A stretch of DNA of 64,000 nucleotides from CADEEN01 sp963706685 (GCA_963706685.1 CAVPMY010000009.1:1-64000), one strand, 5' to 3'. Counted from the stretch's first letter, positions 38,028-47,367 are shown. Made by a program: numbers and translations. Notes: a model not told the origin generated them from the sequence alone.

Positions 38028-40436
38028 CTAGCGCCGCTGCGCGAGGCGCTCCCAGGTATCGACGACGGTGTCTGGGTTCAACGACATCGACCCGATGCCT
38101 TCCTGGGCCAGCCAGTCGGCGAAGTCGGGATGGTCGCTCGGCCCCTGACCGCAGATGCCGACGTACTTGCCGGTGGCGCGGCAGGCGGCAATGGCGCGCG
38201 CAATCATCGCCTTGACGGCCGGATCACGTTCGTCGAAATCGCCGGCCAACTGCTCGTGGCCGGAGTCGCGGTCCAGGCCGAGAACGAGCTGCGTCAAGTC
38301 GTTGGAGCCGATCGACATGCCGTCGAAGTGTTCGAGGAACTGCTCGGCCAGGATGGCGTTGCTCGGCACCTCGCACATCATGATCAGCCGCAGGCCATCC
38401 TTTGCGCGCTGCAAACCGCGCTCGGCCAGCATTTCGACGACACGCGCCGCCTGATTCACCGTCCGCACGAAAGGCACCATGATCTCGACGTTGGTCAGGC
38501 CCATGTCATGCCGCACGCGCTTGAGGGCCTCGCATTCCATGCCGAAGGCGTCGCTGAAATCGCCACTGATGTAGCGCGATGCGCCGCGAAAGCCCAGCAT
38601 CGGGTTCTCTTCATCGGGCTCGTAGCGCGAGCCGCCGATCAGCTTGCGGTACTCGTTGCTCTTGAAGTCGGACAGCCGCACGATCACCGGCTTGGGCCAG
38701 AAGGCCGCAGCGATCGTCGCCACGCCTTCGGTCAGCTTGTCGACATAAAAGGCGCGCGGACTGGCATAGCCGCGCGCCACCGACTCCACGGCCTTCTTCA
38801 GCTCGACGTCGATGTTCGGATAGTCGAGGATCGCCTTCGGGTGCACGCCGATGTCGTGGTTGATGATGAACTCGAGCCGCGCCAGGCCGACGCCGGCGTT
38901 GGGCATCTGCGCAAACACGAAGGCCAGTTGCGGGTTGCCGACGTTCATCGTGATCTTGATCGGGCAGTACGGCATCTGGCCGCGCTTGACCTCGGTGACC
39001 TCGGTTTCCAGCAGACCGTCGTAGACGAAGCCGGTGTCGCCTTCGGAGCAAGCCACCGTGACCAGTGCGCCTTCGGCCAACTTGTCGGTCGCGTCGCCGC
39101 AGCCCACTACCGCCGGAATGCCCAGCTCGCGCGCAATGATCGCGGCGTGGCAGGTTCGTCCGCCGCGGTTGGTGACGATGGCGCTGGCTTTTTTCATCAC
39201 CGGCTCCCAGTTCGGGTCGGTCATGTCGGTGACCAGCACATCGCCCGGCTGCACGCGGTCCATCTCGGCCACCGAGCGGACGAGCCTGACGCGACCGGTG
39301 CCGATCTTCTGGCCGATGGCGCGGCCTTCGGTCAGCAGCGTCGTCTTGCTGGTGTCGCCGACCAGCTTGTAGCGATGCTCGACCTGGCCCACACCTTGGC
39401 TCTTCACTGTCTCGGGCCGGGCCTGCAGGATGTAGATCTTGCCATCACTGCCGTCCTTGCCCCATTCGATGTCCATCGGACGGCCGTAGTGCTTCTCGAT
39501 GATCAGCGCATAGCGCGCCAGCTCCTGCACGTCGGCATCACCCAGCGAATAGCGGTTGCGCATCTCGGGCGGGTTGTCTTCGGTCTTCACCAGCTTGCCG
39601 CTGGCAGCCTTGTCCTGCGCGCTCGCAAACGTCATGCGCAGCAGTTTCGAGCCCAGCGAGCGGCGGATCACGGCCGGCCGGCCGGCCGACAGCGTCGGCT
39701 TGTGGACGTAGAACTCGTCCGGGTTCACGGCGCCCTGCACCACCGTCTCGCCCAGTCCCCAGCTCGAGGTGATGAAGACGACATCCTGGAAACCCGACTC
39801 GGTGTCGATCGTGAAGACCACGCCGGCGCTGCCCAGGTCCGAGCGCACCATGCGCTGCACGCCGGCCGACAAGGCGATATCGGCATCGGCATAGCCCTTG
39901 TGCACGCGGTAACTGATGGCGCGGTCGTTGTACAGCGAGGCGAAGACGTCGCGCATCTTGGCCAGTACATCGTCGATGCCGTGCACGTTCAGAAACGTTT
40001 CTTGCTGTCCAGCAAACGACGCGTCGGGCAAATCCTCCGCTGTGGCCGACGAGCGCACGGCAAACGTCGCCTCGGGGTTGTCGGCCGCCAGAGCGGCATA
40101 GGCCGTGCGCACCGCATCTTCGAGCGCCGGCGGGAACGGCGCCTCATGGACCCACTGGCGGATCTGCGCACCGGCCTCGGCCAGCGCCTTCACGTCATCG
40201 GTGTTGAGCGCTTCGAGTCGGGCCTTGATCTTGTCGGCCAGCCCACTGTGGGCAAGGAACTGTCGAAACGCATGCGCCGTGGTGGCGAAGCCGCCAGGCA
40301 CCCGCACGCCGGCGGCGGCCAGCTGGCTGATCATCTCGCCGAGGCTGGCGTTCTTGCCGCCAACGGCCTCGACATCGGTCATCCTCAGTTGATCAAGCGG
40401 CACGACCAGGGCGGTCGCCAATGGGGGTACAGACAT
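38028..40436 (-). CDS. ppsA: Phosphoenolpyruvate synthase
   Basis: A protein of 802 residues that makes PEP from pyruvate and ATP, with AMP and phosphate as by-products, for gluconeogenesis. The N-terminal ATP-grasp domain (EAVGGKNASLGEM, FAVRSSATAEDLPDASFAGQ) is followed by the swivelling histidine domain GGRTCHAAIIARELGIPAVVG with the phosphorylated His. The C-terminal PEP-binding barrel ends with FDGMSIGSNDLTQLVLGLDRD. ATG 40436 is chosen because upstream residues are not family-like. It is divergent from ppsR, its dedicated regulator. Confidence 0.97.
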   Translation of the reverse strand: MSVPPLATALVVPLDQLRMTDVEAVGGKNASLGEMISQLAAAGVRVPGGFATTAHAFRQFLAHSGLADKIKARLEALNTDDVKALAEAGAQIRQWVHEAPFPPALEDAVRTAYAALAADNPEATFAVRSSATAEDLPDASFAGQQETFLNVHGIDDVLAKMRDVFASLYNDRAISYRVHKGYADADIALSAGVQRMVRSDLGSAGVVFTIDTESGFQDVVFITSSWGLGETVVQGAVNPDEFYVHKPTLSAGRPAVIRRSLGSKLLRMTFASAQDKAASGKLVKTEDNPPEMRNRYSLGDADVQELARYALIIEKHYGRPMDIEWGKDGSDGKIYILQARPETVKSQGVGQVEHRYKLVGDTSKTTLLTEGRAIGQKIGTGRVRLVRSVAEMDRVQPGDVLVTDMTDPNWEPVMKKASAIVTNRGGRTCHAAIIARELGIPAVVGCGDATDKLAEGALVTVACSEGDTGFVYDGLLETEVTEVKRGQMPYCPIKITMNVGNPQLAFVFAQMPNAGVGLARLEFIINHDIGVHPKAILDYPNIDVELKKAVESVARGYASPRAFYVDKLTEGVATIAAAFWPKPVIVRLSDFKSNEYRKLIGGSRYEPDEENPMLGFRGASRYISGDFSDAFGMECEALKRVRHDMGLTNVEIMVPFVRTVNQAARVVEMLAERGLQRAKDGLRLIMMCEVPSNAILAEQFLEHFDGMSIGSNDLTQLVLGLDRDSGHEQLAGDFDERDPAVKAMIARAIAACRATGKYVGICGQGPSDHPDFADWLAQEGIGSMSLNPDTVVDTWERLAQRR

Positions 40437-40652
40437 GGGAAAGCTCCGTAGCGACAAAAAATCGGTGCTTCCAGGGCACACGCCGGCGCTGCAACTCCCG
40501 GGTTGCGGGGACGACCTTGGCAAAGGGAGGAGCGCATGGCGGCGGGCCGAAAGGGATTGCGATCGATTCTACGGGCCTATGATCCGTGCGTACGTCACAA
40601 ATACCGCACTCGATGGGCGTGAGGACTTCACGGCCAGCAGGTGACAGCGCCC

Positions 40653-41477
40653 ATGACCGACCGCACTGTTTTCTTCGTTTCCGACGGCACCGGCATCACA
40701 GCGGAGACCTTCGGCAACTCGATCCTGGCCCAATTCGGGGCCAGGCCGAGGCATGTACGGCGGCCCTTCGTCGACAGCCCGGACAAAGCACTCTCGGTGG
40801 TCGACGAAATCAACAAGACCGCGCAGCACGAAGGCCGGCGCCCGATCGTCTTCATCACCCTGGTCAGCGACGAGGTGCGCACGATCGTCACCGATGCCGC
40901 GTGCAAAGGCCTGGTGCTGGACATGTTCCGCACGTTTGTCGAGCCGCTCGAGTCCGAGTTCGGCATCAAGAGCAATCACCGCGTCGGCCGCTTCTCGGAC
41001 GCGAGCAAGAGCGAGGAATACCACGACCGCATCGAAGCCATCAACTTCTCGCTCGCGCACGACGACGGCCAGAGTGCGAAGAACCTGCAAAGCGCCGACA
41101 TCATCCTCGTCGGCGTCTCTCGCAGCGGCAAGACGCCGACCTCGCTGTACCTGGCAATGCAGCATGGCATCAAGGCCGCAAACTACCCGCTGATCCCGGA
41201 AGACTTCGAGCGCGGCAAACTGCCCGCGTCGCTGGCCCCGTACAAGGCAAAGTGTTTCGGCCTGACGATCGATCCTGACCGCCTGGCGCAGATCCGCCAC
41301 GAGCGTCGACCCGGCAGCAAGTACGCGGCGCTGGCCAATTGCCGCTACGAGGTGGCCGAGGGTGAACGCATGATGAAGCGCGAAGGCATCTCCTGGCTGT
41401 CATCAACGCACAAGTCGATCGAAGAAATCGCCACCACGATCCTGCGTGACCTGCGACCGGACCGCCTGATCTACTGA
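40653..41477 (+). CDS. ppsR: PEP synthase regulatory kinase/pyrophosphorylase
   Basis: A DUF299-family bifunctional enzyme of 274 residues. It inactivates PpsA by ADP-dependent phosphorylation of a threonine next to the catalytic histidine and reactivates it by Pi-dependent dephosphorylation. It has the start TVFFVSDGTGITAETFG and the P-loop GVSRSGKT at residues 154-161. ATG 40653 has AGGTGA upstream at good spacing; GTG 40641 is an alternative. It is divergent from ppsA across 216 bases that should hold both promoters. Confidence 0.95.
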   Translation: MTDRTVFFVSDGTGITAETFGNSILAQFGARPRHVRRPFVDSPDKALSVVDEINKTAQHEGRRPIVFITLVSDEVRTIVTDAACKGLVLDMFRTFVEPLESEFGIKSNHRVGRFSDASKSEEYHDRIEAINFSLAHDDGQSAKNLQSADIILVGVSRSGKTPTSLYLAMQHGIKAANYPLIPEDFERGKLPASLAPYKAKCFGLTIDPDRLAQIRHERRPGSKYAALANCRYEVAEGERMMKREGISWLSSTHKSIEEIATTILRDLRPDRLIY

Positions 41478-41489
41478 CCTGCTGACGCC

Positions 41490-42065
41490 CTACCGTCTTG
41501 TCGTCGCCGGACCGGCCACATAGAACTCGCGCTTGTCGCGGTTGAAGGCGATGCGGTTGCCTGCTGTGCAATCGGCGCACCACCACACCGCCAGCGTGCC
41601 GTCGGGTTCGCGGCCCAGCATGGCCAAGGCACTGCCGGGATCGGGCAACTCGACCAGGAATCGCATGCGGGTGCGGTCACGCGACGGTTCGATGATGGCG
41701 ACGAACAATCCCTGCTCACCGGCGCAGCGGCGGTAGGCACCGACGAATGCGATCTGCGTCGCGCCAGTGCCGTCGAACGTGCCCTCCAGCCTGAAGCTGC
41801 GTCCTTCCAGCGCCTGATCGACGGCCGCCGCACCGAGGGCGTCGTCCATGGGTTCGCGGCGCAGGGCCTCTGCGGCGCACCAGTCCGGGTGCAAACGCTT
41901 GATCGGCACGCCCTGCACGGTCGTGGCGCGAGGACGCCAATGCGCGCGCTGCCACCAAGGTTTGTCTGCAGGTTCCCTGGCCACGGCGAAGACGTCACTG
42001 TCGGCCGCCGTCAGCGCCAACGGCGTGGCCCACAAGGCAACCACCAAGACCAGCGCAGGCTTCAT
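41490..42065 (-). CDS. Hypothetical exported protein
   Basis: A protein of 191 residues with a signal peptide (residues 1-21, LVLVVALWATPLALTAAD). The mature part has several cysteines (PDWCAAEAL, YRRCAGEQG, WWCADCTAGN) that could form disulfides. It has tryptophan-rich text near the start (DKPWWQRAHWRP) and a mostly beta-like C-terminus (VELPDPGSALAMLGREPDGTLAVWWC). I do not recognise a family. Its start codon overlaps the end of the spoU gene by four bases (ATGA), so it is co-transcribed with it. It is convergent with ppsR. Confidence 0.65.
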   Translation of the reverse strand: MKPALVLVVALWATPLALTAADSDVFAVAREPADKPWWQRAHWRPRATTVQGVPIKRLHPDWCAAEALRREPMDDALGAAAVDQALEGRSFRLEGTFDGTGATQIAFVGAYRRCAGEQGLFVAIIEPSRDRTRMRFLVELPDPGSALAMLGREPDGTLAVWWCADCTAGNRIAFNRDKREFYVAGPATTRR

Positions 42066-42835
42066 GCCGCCACCCGCGATGCGTACAGGCAGATCGCTGC
42101 CGCGGCCGCAACGTTGAGCGACTCCTCGCCGCCGGGTTGCGGGATGCGCAGCGCCAGGGCGCAGCGCGCCGCCAGTGATTCATCGATGCCCTGACCTTCG
42201 TGGCCGAACACCCAGGCGCAGGGAAACGGCAGCGCCGCCCGCTGCAGCTCGTGCGATCCGTGCACACTGGCTGCAAGCAGCGGCAGCCGCAACAACTGCA
42301 GATCGCTGGCGACCAGGCCTTCGATCAGGTCGAGCGAAAAGTGCGCGCCCATGCCGGCGCGCAACACCTTGGGTGACCACAGTCCGGCGCTGCCGCGCAG
42401 TGCCAAGACCTGCTTGAAGCCCAGGGCTGCCGCACTGCGCAACATGCTGCCGACGTTGCCGGCGTCCTGAACGCGATCGAGCACGATGCTTGCGGCCAGC
42501 GGCTGCAACGCGGGCGCAACCGGCGCCTCAACCACGAAGCCGATGCCCGCCGGTGATGGCAGCTCGCTGACCGTGGCAAACAGGACATCACTGACGCAGG
42601 CCACACGGGGCGCTGCCTCTGCCAACACACGCAAGGCCGGCTGCGCAAAGGCCGACTCGCTGACCACGGCCTGCACGGGCCGGCGGCCGCGCGCACGAAA
42701 CGCGCTGCACAGGTGCTCGCCTTCGAGCCACAATTCACCGGCCCTGCGGTAGGCGGTGCCACTGCGCTGCAAACGACGCAGGCGCACCAGCAATGGGTTG
42801 TCACGCGCAGAGATCACACTGAGGTTCGACGTCAT
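42062..42835 (-). CDS. SpoU-family (TrmH/RlmB-like) RNA 2'-O-methyltransferase
   Basis: A SPOUT methyltransferase of 257 residues. An N-terminal substrate-binding part (ISARDNPLLVRLRRLQRSG) is followed by motif 1 (LDRVQDAGNVGSMLRSAAALG), motif 2 (WVFGHEGQGI) and motif 3 (IPQPGGEESLNVAAAAAICLY), which form the SAM-binding knot. It methylates ribose in rRNA or tRNA; the exact site is not evident. It overlaps rnhB by four bases (ATGA). Confidence 0.88.
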   Translation of the reverse strand: MTSNLSVISARDNPLLVRLRRLQRSGTAYRRAGELWLEGEHLCSAFRARGRRPVQAVVSESAFAQPALRVLAEAAPRVACVSDVLFATVSELPSPAGIGFVVEAPVAPALQPLAASIVLDRVQDAGNVGSMLRSAAALGFKQVLALRGSAGLWSPKVLRAGMGAHFSLDLIEGLVASDLQLLRLPLLAASVHGSHELQRAALPFPCAWVFGHEGQGIDESLAARCALALRIPQPGGEESLNVAAAAAICLYASRVAA

Positions 42836-43464
42836 GCGTCTCGCCCGCGGACCAGGGCTGCCACCGGCGCAAAACTGCGTCGGTGCAGCTCGCAGGCCCC
42901 ATGCTCGCGCAACGCCGCCAGATGCGCCGCTGTCGGGTAGCCCTTGTGGCCGGCAAATCCATACTGCGGGTGCAGATCGTGCAACCGCGTCAGCAGCTCG
43001 TCACGATGCACTTTGGCGACGATCGACGCGGCAGCGATGGCCGCCACCGTGGCATCGCCTTTGACCACGGCCTCGGCAGGCATGCGCAACGACGGCAGGC
43101 GGTTGCCGTCGACCAGCACATAGGCCGGCAACAGGCGCAGCCCTTGGACCGCACGTTGCATCGCCAGCATCGTGGCGTGCAGGATGTTCAGGCGGTCGAT
43201 TTCCTCGACGCTGGCCTGGCCGACGCACACGCACAAGGCCTTGGCACGGATTTCTTCGGCCAGTCGGCTGCGCGTTACCGGGCCCAGCGCTTTCGAGTCG
43301 CGCAGGCCCTTGATCGGCTGCAAGTCATCGAGGATCACCGCTGCAGCCACCACCGGCCCGGCCAGCGGCCCGCGACCGACTTCGTCGACGCCCGCAAACA
43401 GCCCCGGTCGGCTCCAATGCAGCGCCAGGGGCTTACGTAGGATTCGTGATCTGCGCAATGGCAT
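42832..43464 (-). CDS. rnhB: Ribonuclease HII
   Basis: A protein of 210 residues that removes RNA from RNA-DNA hybrids and single ribonucleotides. Catalytic acids are in FAGVDEVGRGPLAGPV (D27, E28), YVLVDGNRLP and ASIVAKVHRDELL. The C-terminal YGFAGHKGYPTAAHL motif is also typical. Its start overlaps the lpxB end by 32 bases, in the conserved lpxB-rnhB order. Confidence 0.95.
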   Translation of the reverse strand: MPLRRSRILRKPLALHWSRPGLFAGVDEVGRGPLAGPVVAAAVILDDLQPIKGLRDSKALGPVTRSRLAEEIRAKALCVCVGQASVEEIDRLNILHATMLAMQRAVQGLRLLPAYVLVDGNRLPSLRMPAEAVVKGDATVAAIAAASIVAKVHRDELLTRLHDLHPQYGFAGHKGYPTAAHLAALREHGACELHRRSFAPVAALVRGRDA

Positions 43465-44554
43465 CGCTGGCGGTGCGGGCGGTGTCGCGCCGAAGTTGGT
43501 GGTGCAGTTCCGTGAAGCGTTGCTGCAACGACTCCACGCGTTGTGGCGCGTCGAGCCAGGTCAGTACGTCAGCGGCGAGCCGCTGCGGCGTGGCCTGGCC
43601 TTGAATGTGCTCGGGGACGACGAAATCCTGGCACAGGATGTTGGGTAGTCCGACCCACGGTTGCAACTGCATGCGTTTCATGATCTGCCAGGACAGGGCG
43701 TTCATTTTGTACGCGATCACCATCGGCCGCTTGAACAAGGCCGCTTCGAGCGTTGCCGTGCCGCTGGCAATCAGCGTCACATCGCAAGCCGCCAGGGCCT
43801 CGTGCGAGCGGCCGTCGAGCAGTGTGATGGGCGCCTCGCCGACGTGTTCCCTGACCAGGTCCTGCAATCCGGGCACGACCGGCAGTATGAAGCGCAGGTC
43901 CGGACGCGCACGCGCCAGGTCGACGACCGTGGCTGCGAAGGTCGGCGCTATCGCCTCGACCTCCGAGCGGCGGCTGCCGGGCAGCACCGCCACCACCGGC
44001 TGCGCGTCGGAAAAGCCCAATGCCCGACGCGCGGCGGCACGCGGCACATCGACCGGGATCGCATCGGCCAGCGGATGGCCGACATAGGTGGCCGCGATGC
44101 CGTGCTGATGCAGCAGCGCCGTCTCGAAAGGGAACAGGCAAAGGACATGGTCGGTGCTGCGCTTGATCTTGTCGATGCGGCCGGCGCGCCAGGCCCAGAT
44201 CGACGGGCAGACAAAATGAATCGCCGTCACGCCGGCGCCGCGCAGGCGCGCCTCGAGACCAAGATTGAAGTCGGGTGCATCGACACCGATGAACGCATCG
44301 GGCTTGTCGCGCAACAGCCGCTCGCCGAGTGCATCCCGGATGTCCTTGATCTCCCGGTAGTGGCGCAGCACCTCGACATAGCCGCGCACGGCCAACTTCT
44401 CGTGCGGCCACCAGGCGGAAAGGCCCTGCGCGGCCATGTGCGGGCCGCCAATGCCGAAGGTCTCGAGCGTCGGCCAGCGTTGCTTCAAGCCGCCGAGCAG
44501 CAGACCCCCCAGCAGGTCACCGGAAGTTTCGCCTGCAACCAGCGCAAGGCGCAT
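43433..44554 (-). CDS. lpxB: Lipid-A-disaccharide synthase
   Basis: A GT19 glycosyltransferase of 373 residues that joins lipid X and UDP-diacyl-glucosamine to form the lipid A disaccharide. It starts MRLALVAGETSGDLLGGLLL. It also has FIGVDAPDFNLGLEARLR, FVCPSIWAWRAGRIDKI, VLPGSRRSEV and ASGTATLEAALFKRPMVIAYK. ATG 44554 is the family start. It lies eight bases after lpxA and overlaps rnhB. Confidence 0.96.
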   Translation of the reverse strand: MRLALVAGETSGDLLGGLLLGGLKQRWPTLETFGIGGPHMAAQGLSAWWPHEKLAVRGYVEVLRHYREIKDIRDALGERLLRDKPDAFIGVDAPDFNLGLEARLRGAGVTAIHFVCPSIWAWRAGRIDKIKRSTDHVLCLFPFETALLHQHGIAATYVGHPLADAIPVDVPRAAARRALGFSDAQPVVAVLPGSRRSEVEAIAPTFAATVVDLARARPDLRFILPVVPGLQDLVREHVGEAPITLLDGRSHEALAACDVTLIASGTATLEAALFKRPMVIAYKMNALSWQIMKRMQLQPWVGLPNILCQDFVVPEHIQGQATPQRLAADVLTWLDAPQRVESLQQRFTELHHQLRRDTARTASDAIAQITNPT

Positions 44555-44561
44555 CGAAAGC

Positions 44562-45353
44562 TTATCTCGCGATGCCGCGAGTGCAAGCCGCAAGGAAGTC
44601 CAGCAGCATCTGCACGTCGATGTCACCGCCCTCGACCGAGCCGCGCAGCGCGCCAATGGCAGCCTTGGCACTGTCCAGCGTCAGCCCATCGCGATAGAGC
44701 AGGCGGTGCATGCGCTTGATCTGCGCGATACGCTCCTTCGAGAAACCGCGTCGGCGCAAGCCTTCGGCGTTGAAGCCGCTGACCGACAGCGGATGCCCCG
44801 CGGCCATCATGAACGGCGGGATGTCCTGCGAGACGTGGCTCTGAAAACCGGTCATGGCATGCGCACCCACCTTGCAGAATTGATGCACCCCGGTCAGGCC
44901 GCCAATGATGACCCAGTCGCCCACATGCACATGTCCCGCCAGGGTGGCGTTGTTGGCCAGGACCGTGCGTGAACCCACCTGCACATCGTGCGCGATGTGG
45001 ACATAGGCCATGATCCAGTTGTCGTCGCCGATGCGCGTCACGCCTTCATCCTGCAACGTGCCGCGGTTCAAGGTGCAGAACTCGCGAATCGTGTTGCGCT
45101 CTCCGATCTCCAGCGACGTCGGCTCGCCGCGGTACTTCATGTCCTGCGGCGCGGCGCCCAGCGCGGCATGGGTGAAGATGCGGTTGTCGCGGCCGATCGC
45201 GGTCGGCCCCTCGATCACCGTGTGTGCACCGACGGTGGTGCCGGCGCCGATGCGAACGCCCTCGCCGATCACGGCATAGGGCCCCACGGTGACCGAGCTG
45301 TCGAGTTCGGCGGCCGCCGACACCAGCGCCGTCGGGTGGATGTTTCCCGCCAC
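44562..45353 (-). CDS. lpxA: UDP-N-acetylglucosamine acyltransferase
   Basis: A left-handed beta-helix acyltransferase, the first enzyme of lipid A synthesis. Hexapeptide repeats run from IHPTALVSAAAELDSSVTVG onward. The catalytic histidine is in MAYVHIAHDVQVG, and the C-terminal helices follow GLRRRGFSKERIAQIKR. GTG 45353 gives 263 residues, the usual length, and avoids overlap with fabZ. An ATG at 45383 would add ten residues and overlap the fabZ end by 25 bases; either start is possible. Confidence 0.92.
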   Translation of the reverse strand: MAGNIHPTALVSAAAELDSSVTVGPYAVIGEGVRIGAGTTVGAHTVIEGPTAIGRDNRIFTHAALGAAPQDMKYRGEPTSLEIGERNTIREFCTLNRGTLQDEGVTRIGDDNWIMAYVHIAHDVQVGSRTVLANNATLAGHVHVGDWVIIGGLTGVHQFCKVGAHAMTGFQSHVSQDIPPFMMAAGHPLSVSGFNAEGLRRRGFSKERIAQIKRMHRLLYRDGLTLDSAKAAIGALRGSVEGGDIDVQMLLDFLAACTRGIAR

Positions 45354-45358
45354 CGCTG

Positions 45359-45796
45359 CTACACCACCTTGCGCATCGTGCACATCAGTGCAGCTTCGGC
45401 TGCGATGTCGGCGCCGACGCTGGCATGGCTGCTGAATTTGTAGATGCCGGCCTTTGCACGGTCGAGCGACACATCGAGGATCAACTGGTCACCCGGTTCG
45501 ACCGGCCGCTTGAAACGCGCGCAGTCGATTCCTGCAAAGTAGAACACTGATTTTTCGTCGAGCGCGATGCCCAGGCTCTCGATCGACAGCAGCGCCGCGG
45601 CCTGCGCCAGCGCTTCGAGAATCATCACGCCAGGCATCACCGGGCGGTGCGGAAAGTGCCCGGTGAAGTACGGCTCGTTGATCGTCACGTTCTTGAGCGC
45701 CTTGATGCGAACGCCCTTCTCGAGCTCGAGCACGCGATCGACGAGCAGGAACGGATAGCGATGCGGCAGTTTCGCGAGGATTTGGTGGATGTCCAT
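45359..45796 (-). CDS. fabZ: 3-hydroxyacyl-ACP dehydratase
   Basis: A hot-dog-fold dehydratase of 145 residues that acts in fatty acid elongation. Catalytic histidine and glutamate lie in FTGHFPHRPVMPGVMILEALAQ. The start MDIHQILAKLPHRYPFLLVDRV is diagnostic. It sits between lpxD and lpxA, where it competes with LpxA for hydroxyacyl-ACP; the layout is conserved in Gram-negative bacteria. Confidence 0.96.
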   Translation of the reverse strand: MDIHQILAKLPHRYPFLLVDRVLELEKGVRIKALKNVTINEPYFTGHFPHRPVMPGVMILEALAQAAALLSIESLGIALDEKSVFYFAGIDCARFKRPVEPGDQLILDVSLDRAKAGIYKFSSHASVGADIAAEAALMCTMRKVV

Positions 45797-45810
45797 TTCA
45801 GACCCGTAGG

Positions 45811-45869
45811 GCCGCCCAAGGGGCTGATGCGCCCCCTCGGGGGGCCGCGAACGAAGTGAGCTTGGGGGC
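45811..45869. repeat. GC-rich palindromic intergenic repeat
   Basis: In the 79-base gap between lpxD and fabZ lies a nested palindrome. Outer arms read GCCCAAGGGG and CTTGGGGGC; the inner part has GCCCCCTCGGGGGGC. The word CCGCGAACGAAGTGAGCTTG is like dispersed intergenic repeats that I recall from Burkholderiales genomes. It may fold into RNA and affect processing between lpxD and fabZ. Confidence 0.5.
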
Positions 45870-45875
45870 GTCATG

Positions 45876-46844
45876 TCACTTGCTCTTGTTCTCCAAGGCG
45901 CGCAATCTCTCGCGCAGCGTGTACAGCTGCCGCAATGTTGCAGCATTCTTTTCCCAGGACGCATTGTCGTCGATGGGAAACATGCCGCTGTACTGGCCAG
46001 GCTTGCTGATCGATCGGCTGACCACCGAGGCCGCGGTGATGTGCACATGGTCGGCCAATTCGAGGTGGCCGAGCACGATGGCGCCGCCGCCGAGCGTGCA
46101 ATGCCGGCCGATCCTGGCGCTGCCGGCGATGCCGACACAGCCGGCCATCGCGCTGTGCGCGCCGACGCGCACGTTGTGGCCGATCTGAATCAGGTTGTCG
46201 AGCTTGACGCCGTCCTCGATCACCGTGTCATCGATCGCGCCGCGGTCGATGCAGGTATTGGCGCCGATCTCGACATCGTTGCCGATGCGCACCGCGCCGA
46301 GCTGAGCGATCTTCTCCCAGGCCCCTTCATGCGGCGCAAAGCCAAAGCCATCGGCACCGATGACGACGCCGCTGTGCAGGATGCAGCGCGCGCCGATGAC
46401 GCAGCGCGCCCCCACCGTCACGCGCGCGGCGATGCGCGATCCGGCGCCGATGACGGCATCGGCGCCGATGTAGCTCAACGCGCCGACGGTGGCCTCGGGC
46501 GAGACTTGCGCGCCAGGCTCGACGACGGCGCTCGGATGCACGCCGGGCCGCGACGCGATGTCGCCTTCAGCCCACCATTGCGACAGCCGTGCGTAGTACA
46601 GATAAGGGTCCGGCGTCACGATCACCGTGCCGCGTGCAGCCGCCTCCTCAGCCAGTGCCGGCGCGACGATCACGCAGCCCGCCCGCGTGGCCGCAAGCTG
46701 CGCGCGATAGCGCGGATTGGAAAGAAAGGCAATCTGCGACGGTTCTGCGGCTTCGAGCGTGGCGATGCGATCGATGACCACCGACGCGTCGCCGGCGCAT
46801 TGCCCGGACAGGCGCTGCACGATCTCGGCGACGGAGACGCGCAT
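45876..46844 (-). CDS. lpxD: UDP-3-O-acylglucosamine N-acyltransferase
   Basis: A protein of 322 residues, the third enzyme of lipid A synthesis. The N-terminal uridine-binding domain (SQIAFLSNPRYRAQLAAT) is followed by a left-handed beta-helix with many hexapeptide repeats. The catalytic-histidine region is LDNLIQIGHNVRVGAHSAMAG. It ends with a short C-terminal helix (LRQLYTLRERLRALE). It starts 20 bases after skp and precedes fabZ. Confidence 0.96.
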   Translation of the reverse strand: MRVSVAEIVQRLSGQCAGDASVVIDRIATLEAAEPSQIAFLSNPRYRAQLAATRAGCVIVAPALAEEAAARGTVIVTPDPYLYYARLSQWWAEGDIASRPGVHPSAVVEPGAQVSPEATVGALSYIGADAVIGAGSRIAARVTVGARCVIGARCILHSGVVIGADGFGFAPHEGAWEKIAQLGAVRIGNDVEIGANTCIDRGAIDDTVIEDGVKLDNLIQIGHNVRVGAHSAMAGCVGIAGSARIGRHCTLGGGAIVLGHLELADHVHITAASVVSRSISKPGQYSGMFPIDDNASWEKNAATLRQLYTLRERLRALENKSK

Positions 46845-46863
46845 CGCCTTCGTGCTCTGGTCT

Positions 46864-47367
46864 TTACTTGCCGGCGTTGAGCGCGTCGATCACCTTCTTG
46901 GTGATGTCCACACGCGCGCTCCAGTGCACCGCGTCCTGAACGATCAGGTCGTACTTCTCCTGATCGAAAATCTGCTTGATGACCTTGTTGGCGCGTTCGA
47001 GCACCGCGGCCAGTTCTTCGTTCTTGCGCGTGTTCAGGTCTTCCTGGAACTCGCGGCGCTTGCGCTGGAACTCGCGATCCTGCTCCACCAGGTCGCGCTG
47101 GCGGCGGTTGCGCTCGGTTTCCGACAGCGTCGGTGCATCCTTCTCCAGCTTGTCGGCCGCTGCCTTCAGCCGCGTGCCCAATTCGGTCAGGTCTTTCTCG
47201 CGCTTGCTGAACTCGGCTTCGAGCTTGGCCTGTGCGGCTTTGGCCGGCGCGGCTTCGCGCATGACGCGTTCGCTGTTGACGTAGCCAATCTTCAGCTCCT
47301 GCGCCTGCGCCAGGGTGGCTGCGGCGCCCAGGGCGACCATCGCCGTCAAGGTCTTCCACGTGTTCAT
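46864..47367 (-). CDS. skp: Periplasmic chaperone Skp/OmpH
   Basis: A protein of 167 residues with a signal peptide (ALGAAATLAQA), then the mature start QELKIGYVNSERVMREA. Long charged helical tentacles follow (KREKDLTELGTRLKAAADKL, REFQRKRREFQEDLNTRK), as in trimeric Skp. It carries unfolded outer-membrane proteins to the Bam complex. Its start overlaps the bamA stop (TGATG), in the conserved bamA-skp-lpxD order. Confidence 0.93.
   Translation of the reverse strand: MNTWKTLTAMVALGAAATLAQAQELKIGYVNSERVMREAAPAKAAQAKLEAEFSKREKDLTELGTRLKAAADKLEKDAPTLSETERNRRQRDLVEQDREFQRKRREFQEDLNTRKNEELAAVLERANKVIKQIFDQEKYDLIVQDAVHWSARVDITKKVIDALNAGK

Noticed and set aside
38130..40451. Long plus-strand open frame of 773 codons opposite ppsA
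   Set aside because: It lies wholly antisense to an unmistakable PpsA, is rich in His/Arg/Asp runs and has no recognisable domain. High GC leaves such antisense frames open.
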